From contig KV908569.1 of assembly GCA_002005505.1 (NCBI GenBank), positions 168,726-203,725 on the forward strand: a stretch of 35,000 bases of DNA, read 5' to 3'. Positions 1 to 9,404 of this stretch are shown here, piece after piece. A model generated the notes under the pieces. It saw only the letters and a list, made by a program, of their open reading frames with translations, had not been told where the DNA came from and did no database searches. Position 1 is the stretch's first letter, and each line of letters starts with the position of its first letter. The stretch comes from Botryococcus braunii. Its lineage: Eukaryota; Chlorophyta; Trebouxiophyceae. The translations under genes were made by a program, and so were the position numbers.

Positions 1-454
1 AGCAATTTCCATTATAAGGCAAAGTCAAGAAATTTCTTGACCTTGCCTTAGAACGGAAATGGCTTGTTTATAGAGACAAGCAGTTCTGCATACTTGCGCC
101 CATGGCAGTCCCTTGAATTTGCGTCACTCTCTTCTTCTTCAAGATTATGCAAATGGCTACGTCCACGCATTTTTAGAATCCTCGAGGTTCCCAAATGGGG
201 ATCCACGTTTCCGCAATATTGCATGGGCCTCCTCGTTACCACGAGTGCGTGTAAGACCGTAAACGGGTTTTGAGCGTGTTTAGAATGCATGGGTGCGCAT
301 GCATTGAGAGCTGGTGTACGTACGCCATGTACACCATGGGGTTTGGCATGGTCACCAAATCTGAGGCAGTCCTAGCCCTGCTGGTGTGCTGCCGCTTTCT
401 TGCACTCGCAAGCTGAGTTTTTGGGAATTTCTAACCTTACTGCATGCTTTGCAG
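1..454. other. Probable intron and upstream part of the first gene
   Basis: I see no convincing exon here. The last bases (about 435-454) end in TGCATGCTTTGCAG, a good 3' splice site feeding the exon that starts at 455, so at least the right part of this stretch is probably intron. Earlier exons of that gene may lie left of the window. Confidence 0.4.
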
Positions 455-664
455 GAGGCATCGGACCGTTACAAGGTCAAGAAGGATAACTGGGGCAATG
501 TGCTGGCAAAGTTTGGCTTGTACTCTTTGGGTAATCTGGCTGTCTTCTTGCCGTTGCTGGTGGATGGTAAGGGTGACGCAACCCTCCGTTACCTCACAAG
601 CGTGTTTGGTGTGGGCGTTGCCGCCTCAGCAGCTGGTATCCTGAGCAATGATAAGGGCATCTAG
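455..664 (+). CDS. 3'-terminal exon of an unidentified membrane protein
   Basis: The exon opens after a TTTGCAG acceptor and reads 69 codons to TAG at 662-664. The peptide starts EASDRYKVKKDNWGN and ends GILSNDKGI. It contains two hydrophobic stretches, around LYSLGNLAVFLPLLV and YLTSVFGVGVAASAAGIL, separated by a short polar loop (DGKGDATLR). That suggests a hairpin of two membrane helices near the C-terminus. The upstream part of the gene is not resolved, so total length, targeting and family are unknown. I do not recognise the protein; an organelle membrane protein is possible but is a guess. A TGTAA motif lies about 190 bases after the stop. Confidence 0.6.
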   Translation, partial: EASDRYKVKKDNWGNVLAKFGLYSLGNLAVFLPLLVDGKGDATLRYLTSVFGVGVAASAAGILSNDKGI

Positions 665-854
665 AAGAGGGTGCTTGGCATAATGGAACCAGCCATTTCC
701 TCATGCCAGTGGTCACAAGCCGTCGTATCCAACTTTGTACTTTGACACTTCCCAATTGGACTTCCCAGTTGCAACTTTCACACTCTGCCACGTCCGCAAG
801 AACGCTACGTTAACGTATATGCCACTGAGCTCTGGAACTTTCCCATTTGCCACA

Positions 855-859
855 TGTAA
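855..859 (+). promoter_or_regulatory. Candidate polyadenylation signal TGTAA
   Basis: TGTAA is the usual poly(A) signal of chlorophycean nuclear genes. This copy lies 191 bases after the stop codon at 664, a normal 3'-UTR distance. Five-base motifs also occur by chance, so the position after a stop is the main support. Confidence 0.45.
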
Positions 860-2105
860 CATTGTACAATCTTAGAATTGTCCACTCTTTTATAGTGTAC
901 CAGCAGAAGAGTCGCTTTTAAAAGTTGGTAACAGTGCGGCGACATGTACTAAAGGGTACCCCAATGATATCGAAATACTAGGCCTAGGGTACCGTTGGTA
1001 ATTTCTTGCCGTCCATTGTTCCCGGTTTCTTGCATATGACTAGGTCAGAGTGAACTTACAATGACGGGCTTGTGGCCTTGGTGGAAGTAGCCTCGGGCTT
1101 TGTGAACTTTAAACCTGGTCCAGTTCCGCTTTTGGTAGATGGTACGTTTATGTTGTGGTGTATATGTACCAGAGTGGTACAATTGTGTTGTGCATTTTCC
1201 TTTATTATGCGTTTTCCTGCGCTCGAGTCTCCTCGTGCTTGAGTGTCGCCTGCTCTGAAAGTGAACGGGATGTGGTCTTTGAAGTTTCTGAGATTGGTAC
1301 AGTTATGGGTTCGAGAAATTGCACAGATTATAACCTATTGGCATTCCCACGTAATGCCACAGTACCCTCCAACTGGAGTTCAAGTTCGGGGTTTGACTAT
1401 GATTGTCTAAAGCCAGCTGTTATTCCCGCGACTTCGCTCTTAATATTCCAGTAAACCTCAGAGACAGGGAGGAAGGATTCGAGTTATTATCGAAGAGGCA
1501 ACATCTCCGTGAACTTTGAAGTAAGATCGTGTAAAAATCCAGAAAAGTTTATGCATGTTGTAAACACTTCATGTACGAGTTAATAGCTCTAAGTAGTTTT
1601 AACTCTCAATCCTGCTGGAAAAGGTATATGAGCAAGAAATTCCCGGATCTGCATTAGCAACAAAAAATATAGTTCGTTATCCAAACACCGACTTCATACA
1701 ATGTTACACAGGCCGCATTCACACAGAACACATTCAACATGAATATGTCCTTGAATAGGCCTGCAAAAAACTCCAAAAAGCCCATGATATCCCGAAGTAT
1801 TTCACCCATGTTAGGAACGAGAATTTTCAGGGAACAACCACGCATATACAGGCAGGGACGATAAACAGCCGACTTTCACCAAAACAAAGGCTAGGCCATT
1901 ATTATGACATGGCATGCTAATGCTCAAGGGCGTATAAGCAAACCATCGTCGAAAATGTAATTGCTACGAGCTAAACGCAGCGAGGCCACATGCAGCCAAG
2001 CCGAGCAACGCTCTGAAACTGCAGCCCAACACCTTCAGCGGCGCTCCAACAGCTAGAGCCCCTGGCACAACCTTCAGAAGGAACTCTACATTCACCTCAC
2101 AAACA
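860..2105. other. Intergenic stretch, no supported gene
   Basis: No exon with matching splice sites or a recognisable product was found. A 99-codon open frame at 1155-1454 (plus) has a hydrophobic start and Cys/Ser-rich remainder, but no homologue I recognise and no partner exon, so I do not call it a gene. A TTACA at 1704-1708 (TGTAA on the minus strand) could be the end of a long transcript from gene A, but it is about 3 kb from that stop codon. Confidence 0.4.
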
Positions 2106-2127
2106 CCCCCCCGGGGGGGGGGGGGGG
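2106..2127. repeat. C7-G15 homopolymer junction
   Basis: Seven C are followed directly by fifteen G. It is one of several long pure G or C runs in the window. Such tracts can form G-quadruplexes and are prone to slippage and sequencing error. Confidence 0.9.
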
Positions 2128-2342
2128 CGGCTTAAAAGGCGACCTCAGTGTTGATCTTTCAAGGACATGGTTTCATCTGCAATGAGCGACGCAGCCCTTT
2201 CTCCCCCACTTCCCAGCGCCTCGACTTGAGGCGACACTCAGGCTCTGGAGTAGTGTTGATGTGATGCCATTGGCAGCAAGTCCGACATTCAAGGACTGCA
2301 GTGCAATTGCCACTTTGACCTTAAGCTACTAACATTATTATT

Positions 2343-2366
2343 CCATCGCAAATTAATTTGCGATGG
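2343..2366. repeat. 24-bp perfect palindrome
   Basis: CCATCGCAAATT is followed by its exact reverse complement AATTTGCGATGG with no spacer. It overlaps by three bases the start of a 32-bp direct repeat and sits at the left edge of duplicated unit A. Confidence 0.9.
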
Positions 2367-2433
2367 GCCTACTTCCTTTGTCCCACCAAATGCACCAATA
2401 TTGGGCCTACTTCCTTTGTCCCACCAAATGCAC
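2364..2433 (+). repeat. 32-bp direct repeat, two copies 38 bp apart
   Basis: TGGGCCTACTTCCTTTGTCC and the next 12 bases occur identically at 2364-2395 and 2402-2433. A diverged relative (TTCCTTTGTCCTGCACAATG) is found near 12477, where duplicated unit B begins. Confidence 0.9.
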
Positions 2434-3058
2434 ACGTTGCCTTCCCTCATGACACGACCACAATAAGCAAGAGCCTTATCAAAACACAGCACTGCACCTC
2501 AAAAAACAACGTAAACCAAAAGCCACCCTTTATTTATCTAATCGCTCGCTCGCTACATCCTCATATGCATTTCACAACCAAAATTATAGCGAATTGCAAA
2601 TCTTACCTCTAGCAAATTTGTCAGAACAGCATGTTCAGGGTCTTGAACGAACGTTGTATGATTGGGCATGCTGTTCTGAGACACCCAAAACCATGAACAC
2701 ACGTCTTGAGCTACATGCATATGCTCACATTTCCCCTACTCTCCAGCTCCTACAACCGCTCCCCAACTCCTATCAAAATGCTGCTAGCGAAAGCCCGCTT
2801 TGCCAGAGGGCCTACAAAACACCCGTCAGCATTTAGTGCTAAGCCTAGGGCAACAACCACATTGTGATACTAGCAAGCAAATCTATCAAGGAGTTGGAAG
2901 GCGCATCGTTGTGCATGCTAAAAGTTCTCAAACAGTGTAAAGGCTCGCAGGCGTTGTGCAGCCCTGCAGCCAAGGGTACAATATGGCATTCCTGCCTAGG
3001 GCTTCTAGAAGCCTAGGGCTTCTACAGGGCGTTCAATGTACTGCAATGCAGGTTTTGT

Positions 3059-3157
3059 ACATCCCTGCACCCAAACAGTACAAGAAGGCTGTACTGCCCA
3101 CAAGATGGCTACCTCCCTTTCAATTGGACCATCTTGCAATGCAATGGCGAGCCACCA
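3059..3157 (-). other. Minus-strand frame conserved between units A and B (copy A)
   Basis: This is a 33-codon segment inside a longer minus-strand frame (3005-3433). It aligns without gaps to 13067-13162 apart from one codon. Shared residues include W.LA.A, GP, ER.VA and WVQGC. Several differences in the core fall at third codon positions or give conservative changes (CCA/CCG, GAA/GAG, GTA/GTG, ATT/GTT). That pattern suggests protein-level constraint, but the sample is small. The upstream frame is hydrophobic in both copies. No family is recognised, and whole-gene boundaries are unresolved. Confidence 0.35.
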
Positions 3158-4738
3158 GGACTGCCTTGCTATTATTTGGTTCAAATGCCGCTGTGTCTCT
3201 GACCGCAGCCACCACATCAAAAGCGGCAAACAAGTGCACGCCCAGACTTCGAAAACATTGTACAGACTCCAAAGAGCACGTTGGCAAAAATTTCGGGTGG
3301 GACATTGCAGCATAACAACCTTCAAGCTGTCCCAGGCCACAACCGTGCACTCCTTCACGAATGTACACAAACAAGGCATTGAGAGCAACACATGACAAGC
3401 CTGCATGCGATTTGCCATCGTACCCTGGCACACTCAGTACTCCAGTACACCAAGGCCTTTCACTCGACGCCTTTAAACCACAAATACTCTCTTAGCACAT
3501 TGCGAGAGTGGTAGCAATACCAAAACTCCAAAAATTGCCGGCAGGCAAGCCTCCATACTAGCCTCCTTTTGGAAGCGGCACAAGCCCCGCATCATGGCCC
3601 TGAAACGACGGCCTCAGAAAATGCAAGAATAACAATTTGTAGAATGGTTTCTTAGACTAACATCACTATCCCTTGCAGGCACACCTGAAGGAGTGCTGTG
3701 TGAGAGCTGTCAACAATCTCCGAGCGAAAACAAGGTGCTCTACCTCGTACAACATGCGGTATGATTTCTTACTACACTTCGCATCCATATTCTACACTCT
3801 ACCCGCTGTGGCCACACCCAAAATGCTGATATCACAGCGCACAACGGCAGGGTACGAGATTTCACAAAGGGGAGATCCAGAATTCCAGAATCTAATTGCT
3901 GCAGCTGTTCGATCGGGTTCCTCATTCTTATAGAAGGGCAATGTGCCTTCCGAACCCTGAAGAGCTGCTTTATCCCCAGTTGTTCACACGCCAGAGTTGG
4001 GCTGAGGAAGCACACAGTGCATCCTTGGTAGGGGTCCAGAAGCCTCAGGTACACCAACGCGGTGCATCACCCCAGCACCTCCAGCAAACTGACCCACATT
4101 GCAATCGCTGCATTGCCGAGAATGCGATGTGATCAAGTCCTGACCAAGCTGCCCATAACCCCGAAAAAGGGGGCGAGGACGGGGGGCAGCAAGGTTCGTA
4201 ATCACACATGCAGACCGAGATCACACCTAGCGACAAGATATGCGTCCAAAATGCTTTTCAGCGCTTATGAAGAAAAACATAAAAAAGAAAACAGAAAAAG
4301 AAAAAGCAAGTGGTGGGAAAAAAAAAAGAAAAAACGCTTTTCAGTCGAGCGACCTACGACAGCCTCCCGTACTGAAACAGCCAACAGCAAAACACGGTGT
4401 GACACGGGTGTCAGCAGAGCGCAAGTACAGCTCTAAAGCACACCATAAAACACCCTCCACACATGCCGCCAAGACTGCGCCCAGGAAGACAACGGCAGGC
4501 ACAACAGGCCCAGAGGACATAAAGATCCCAGGACCCTGATCACACAGATAACCACCCATCACCACGCCTACCCCAGAACACAAACCATGCATTGCACAGT
4601 CTTGGATGGAGGGTCTAACCGCCCTGCAGCCCATGGAAGAGGAACAATCGGATTCAGAGATCGTCATGTGGAATGTCAATAAGTGGACAAGGAAGCAGGC
4701 CCTTCCTCTGGTGCGCAATAGGCACCCATGCTAGGGAT

Positions 4739-6678
4739 TCAGAGGCCCGTTAGTAGCAGCTCAATAACTGAGAAAAGGGACATCTCTGGCAGCGGGGCCT
4801 TCGGCACGGCTGCTCTTGCTCCACGACCTGAAAAGTCCCCTGGCTGTGGACCGTGAGCAGATGGCACCATACCCTGGAGACGTTGGAAGCAACATGCACT
4901 GCTGGGGGCACAAGCCTGTACCAAGCCTGTACCATAAGCCTGTACCAGAGGCAGGTTATTGTTGAAGCCACTGCCTGAAGCCAAGACATCATCAAAGCTA
5001 ACAAAGGTTGGTGAGCTACTGACATGTGAACGCAGAGGATCAGTGAAGTGTGCCAGATGCACTCCCGGGGCATTCACTCACTGGGGAACAAGGATGAAAT
5101 CACAATGGAGGCCTTGCTTCCACACCATCCTCCCCACAGCTTACGTGTGGAGTGTCAACTGCGGGCTGTGATGGATGCCCGCATCCAACAATACTGTAAG
5201 CAGCCACATGAGCTCTGAGCATCCTTTGCCAACCCTATCCCCCGCCCCTTCACTCGGGGCGGTCCGGGTGATAATTACAGTCACAATCATCGTCTGATTC
5301 GGCCTCTGGTTGCGGGTTAGGAGTTGATCGATAATCGCGGCGTGGCCCGTTCCGTGTCGCATTATAAGCATCCACGCCCTTCATTTGCTCAAGGAACTCC
5401 TCCCTAGAAATACATCTCCAAGAAGTCCTGGAACCGGCACGCAGCACCAAAATCTCATCCAAAACCAAAACCTATCCACGAAACTCGACATCTTGCTTCA
5501 ACGAAAACAGCCCAGAGCCAGAAGGCTGTGAAGGAGCATTCATAACATTTTGTGATTCAAGAGGCAACTCCACTTTGTATAGCCACCTTCATTACAACTT
5601 GAATGCATGCCACAGATAGCTGGAATTTTTCATTGTAAAAGTAAAACCACGGCACTACCTTGCATTGCTGCCGCCTTCAATAATCTGGATCGCTTCTTCA
5701 TAAGCCAGGTTTAAGGCGACCATCTCAGCCTCAGACTTGGGGTCAATATCTGGATGAATGCTGCAAAATCCAATCCACCCTTAAGCAACTCCAAGTCAAC
5801 ACAGTACACAATCACCAAAGCACACAGTAGCAGCTCAAAGAACACTTCACGAACACTTATAAAAAACGGGCAGGACCACAGAAACCACCAGGGTCACCCA
5901 TTAACAGCTTGTCATTTCCGAAAATGCCGACAGACATACCTTGGTGCTTTTTGACGACGCGCGGCCTTTATAGTGCGAACGTCAGATCCTGCCGGGATAC
6001 CCAGCACAGTCCAACAGTCTGGATTCCCTCTCCCCTGCACCGCACCAACTGTAAGAACGAGATGCCCAAACCTACCGGTAACACCATTTCAAAACGAAGC
6101 AACAACTCAACAGGAAAACTCACGCAGTCCTGAGAAAAATGGACCCAGGAAGCCCTGCCAACGCTCAATGTAAATTCTTCGTTGCTCTCTGCCCTCCTCT
6201 AAACCGTTTCGGCGGGGCTTCCGACAAAAACATGGGCACCGACAGTGTTTAACCAGAACAGAACACAGTTTGTGTCCAGCACTTTTTTAATTACAATTGC
6301 GAGAAGGGCGGTCATTTCAAGGCGGGTTTCAATCGGCGTCTCTTCAAAGAAACAGGCGTCACCCCAGAAAATCCAAAGGAAACACGCCTACCCAAATCAC
6401 CGTTGTTCACAATTGGACAAATCAAGCTTGTCCAGAATTATCTTAAAGCAGGCGCAACCTGACCTTGCCAAGCATCTAGATCCTACGCTGTTCTACACGC
6501 AACACGGGACGACAGGAGCATTTACCTGCCAAGCTTGACAGCGTACGCCAAGAATCCTTGGCGGGCTTCGGGTAGATGGCTTGTAGACAAAGCAGATCCT
6601 ACCGTTTCCGCCAACGCGCTCCGCAGCAGGTCTGCCGTCAAAGGCAGGTTTGACGGCGCACACAGAGGATATCGGCAT
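4739..6678 (-). CDS. Gene A: predicted plastid-targeted J-domain (DnaJ-like) protein
   Basis: Five proposed exons, in coding order: 6526-6678, 5940-6034, 5659-5760, 5279-5427, 4739-5076 (837 nt, 278 residues). Every junction is GT-AG and the phases agree (0, 2, 2, 1). Exon 1 is a basic, Ser/Pro-rich transit-like leader ending GVRCQAWQ. Exons 2-3 encode the J-domain: WTVLGIPAGSDVRTIK (helices I-II), then IHPDID with the HPD tripeptide, then a helix III segment EMVALNLAYEEAI. J-domains stimulate ATP hydrolysis by Hsp70; a plastid Hsp70 partner is inferred from the leader. Exon 4 is polar with an acidic run (DDDCDC). Exon 5 aligns in frame with the tail of gene B (S.P.F, N/D-rich then LPL, RLQ..V, IE..L.G). 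The start was chosen because Met 6676-6678 matches the Met of gene B; an in-frame ATG lies seven codons upstream. The exon 4/5 junction uses a tandem acceptor and is least certain. Unspliced, exon 4 would end at a stop codon at 5250-5252. Confidence 0.65.
4912..4946 (-). repeat. 11-bp repeat, three copies, inside gene A exon 5
   Basis: AAGCCTGTACC occurs at 4912-4922, 4923-4933 and 4936-4946. On the coding strand it encodes a small repeat, with VQA occurring twice (VQAYGTGLVQAC). It is absent from gene B, so it arose by slippage after the duplication. Confidence 0.8.
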
Positions 6679-7389
6679 TGTCGCAATTGCAAAGCCCACC
6701 TCTTAAAATTGTTCTTTTCCTAAAGCCTCAATGTACAATTCGTCCAGCCACCTGTAAGCTTACCAACACCAGGTTTACAGCATCAACAGTACTTGCCGGA
6801 ACCCTGCTACCCCTATCCTCCCGCTATGCCCCCTCAATAATTGAAGCTCCCACCGCAGGTAATCTGCTTCTTGGCTCTTTGTTGTCTAATGGCTCCTCCC
6901 TCCCTGGCGTCTTGTTGTCGACTAGACTGTGCCGACAATGTCGAGGGAAGGTGTACAGGCTGTACAGTACAGGCATTGTCTCCCGACGGTGCAAGTTTGA
7001 CTGAGGAGGCACACTGTGTGCCGGCGCACGGTGTGACGGCGTGAGTCTGCCAACTATCCCGGATTCAGCAATCGGGCGACCGATTCGGGTCCCTCGGACG
7101 ATTCGGAGGCTCCGACTAGAGATCTAGACTATTCGACAGTCGGTGCCTGTCAGTCACTAACGTCTGTTGTAACCTTAACAATGGAAAGCGCTAATCCATG
7201 CCATGCTATGTAACCATGGTCGGAGGGACGCGCATTGATAGGGTGGTCGAGATGGTTGCCACTGGCAACTTGCCAGGTTCTCGAGCACCCTACCAAACAT
7301 GCCATTCCACAACATTGCAATAAAGCTCCTGCGGGAGTTGTGAGGGAGAAACTTCAAGCTTTCTAGTAGCCCTTCTTCAAATTCTTAAT

Positions 7390-7468
7390 CTTGGGCCCCT
7401 AGATTCCGCATACCCGCATGCACGATATATGGTGTGCGGTTAGAACAGGCTCCACTCTTTCTTCTAAA
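7390..7468 (+). repeat. 79-bp dispersed direct repeat, copy 1
   Basis: It matches 8912-8990 over 79 bases without any indel. The conserved core is ACCCGCATGCACGAT and TATGGTGTGCGGTTAG. Mismatches are scattered substitutions. The same length in both copies suggests either constraint or a fairly recent duplication. Function unknown. Confidence 0.75.
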
Positions 7469-7900
7469 CTCTTTTTGGCATGGAATTGCTTCACTGACTT
7501 TTTCGATGTTATAGCTGCGACCTTTCTTAATGTCCAAAAAGTCTACTTGAATCATCTGTGTGGATTCCTAATTAAGCCCCTTCGAAGTCGATGATGGTGC
7601 CGAGGCTCCAGGTATGGTACCTCAGGGTTGGATGATGTACAAACTGCTCGGGTCCTGTTTGCGCTTGACACGCGATAACGGTTGAGGGTTATCTCTGACT
7701 ACTGACAGTTTTGCGCTGTATTGTGGCTTCTAGGGACTCGGGCTCCGCTGGGGAGACGTCTTGGGGTACCGCCCAGGATTGTTGGGCTCAGAGGATACAT
7801 ACAGAGCATCCGGTTGACCAGATTCATGTGTGTTGGGGTTTGTGCCAGCAGCTTCTGTTATGTGTACCTCAATATTGGACATGATGTTTAGTTGCAAGAC

Positions 7901-7923
7901 AACCCCCACTACGAGTGGGGGTT
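7901..7923. repeat. Short GC-rich hairpin
   Basis: AACCCCCACT, loop ACG, AGTGGGGGTT: two 10-base arms pair perfectly. It resembles a bacterial terminator only in form; in a nuclear genome it has no such role. Confidence 0.7.
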
Positions 7924-8704
7924 TTAGTCAACGGAGTTGATATCGCGCTGGCCTGGAAGTTATGTCGGCTGAGGTCGCTGCTTTGCAATGCGGGGACGAA
8001 TGGTGCATTATGGTAGTTCACAGTATATGAAGGGGCTTGGCATATGCCCCTTCGTATAATGCATTGGAACGTAATACGCCCGCATGTCTGATAACACTGC
8101 AGTTGAACCCTCTCATTGTAGAGTTCTGATGTGGAGAGTGGGAAGAGAGCATGCCATGCTGCCCAGGGTTCATGATCGAAGCTCCATCCTCTTGTGGCAG
8201 AAGGCCAGACCTGTGTTGCTGAGGTGATAGTCTGAGGTGTGGTTCTGTGTGTGTGTGACCCGGCAGACACGGAATAAAGGGTATAAGAGGACAAAACGTC
8301 CCATTCCCACCGGATATACCCTAAATTTAGTTTAAACTCCTTTCCACCCAGCATGAAATAGAGACCCCGAGGAACCAGTCAGGCGGACCGACCTCCCCAA
8401 ACAGTACGCTCTCCCGGCCCCACGAGGGGTCCCCGCATATGTGAAGGATGCGTTCGCCCATTTTGCAGTGTGGCTTCCACCAGTTTGACCGTGTACTCAC
8501 TAGTTTCAATGTAAGTTCATATTCTAAGTTGAACGATGCATCCAGAACGATCTGGTGCCATGCACAAGTTATCTTCCTGACATATCACATGAAATAGTTG
8601 GTGTTGAACTACCAACGACCTGCGATGCAGGGTACGCGTAGTTTATTCGTCTCGGAGGGCTCTCGAAGAGTTTCACCGCAACGAATGTTTTATTTTTGGT
8701 GGTT

Positions 8705-8727
8705 GGGGGGGGGGGGGGGGGGGGGGG
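8705..8727. repeat. Poly-G run of 23
   Basis: Uninterrupted G from 8705 to 8727, the longest single-base run in the window. Confidence 0.9.
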
Positions 8728-8911
8728 CGGTTAGAATTCAAGTCTGCCGCAACGGCTCTGCTACTCAAAGGGCACTGACCGTCCATGGCCGTGACTCATG
8801 GCCCATAAGCACCGTACCGTAATTTTGCATGTCAATGCGGGTTGCTGTCCATGCAAGAATTGGTCTACATCTGTTCTTGGGCTGGCCGTACTCATGAATC
8901 GACGTGTTTGT

Positions 8912-8990
8912 CTTGGGCCTCTGGATTCTGCGTACCCGCATGCACGATTTATGGTGTGCGGTTAGGATGGGCTTCACTCATTAATCTAAA
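8912..8990 (+). repeat. 79-bp dispersed direct repeat, copy 2
   Basis: Partner of 7390-7468, in the same orientation, 1522 bases to the right. It lies about 400 bases beyond the 3' end of the LINE coding region. Confidence 0.75.
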
Positions 8991-9404
8991 TCGACGTTAC
9001 TTCTGTAATTGCCCTGGCTTTGGTGTCCTTCGAGAGGATCAGGTTGCGGTTATTAATTTCATATTTGATGCATTCCAGGCCCGTCAAAGGAAAGGAAAGA
9101 TTACATCCAAAGACCAGCCACAATGGCTGAAGAGGACGGCAGTACAATGAATGACCCATATCTAGTGTGTCAGCGGCGGTGACTTGGCCATTTTTCATTT
9201 TCATTATCCAGATATTAGTATGGTTATCTGTGATATATCATAATATTCTTTCAACTAGGTTCTCATGTACCGTTGGTTTATTCGTTTGCATCTCATCAGG
9301 CCTTCTGGGCTGGGTTGATGTAATTTTTTCTTCTTTACAAGAGTGGAGTAAAAAAGACCAGCCCAATGTTCAAGGACCCAACCCCCAATGTTTCAAGCTA
9401 TGAG

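Larger units (their letters stand above)
2364..4738 (-). other. Downstream part of duplicated unit A
   Basis: This stretch follows the stop codon of gene A and is similar in order and sequence to about 12470-14777 after gene B. Patches of clear similarity include 2570-2600 with 12630-12660, 3060-3160 with 13067-13165, 3360-3420 with 13415-13470, and 3880-3960 with 13960-14010. Indels separate the patches. It could be a long 3'-UTR with introns, a second co-duplicated gene, or co-duplicated non-coding DNA. An A-rich purine tract lies at about 4265-4340. Confidence 0.6.
6679..9404. other. Intergenic region upstream of gene A
   Basis: The promoter and 5'-UTR of gene A should lie in the left part, but I see no clear TATA box. 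No exon with recognisable product was found. It contains a 79-bp dispersed repeat (7390-7468 and 8912-8990), a short GC hairpin (7901-7923) and a 23-G run (8705-8727), listed separately. Several open frames of 60-160 codons here lack any supporting splice or motif evidence. Confidence 0.4.

Noticed and set aside
1155..1454. 99-codon frame with a hydrophobic start
   Set aside because: Could mimic a signal peptide, but there is no partner exon, splice support or family match.
7901..7923. Hairpin resembling a rho-independent terminator
   Set aside because: The window is nuclear eukaryotic DNA, and no gene ends at this point.
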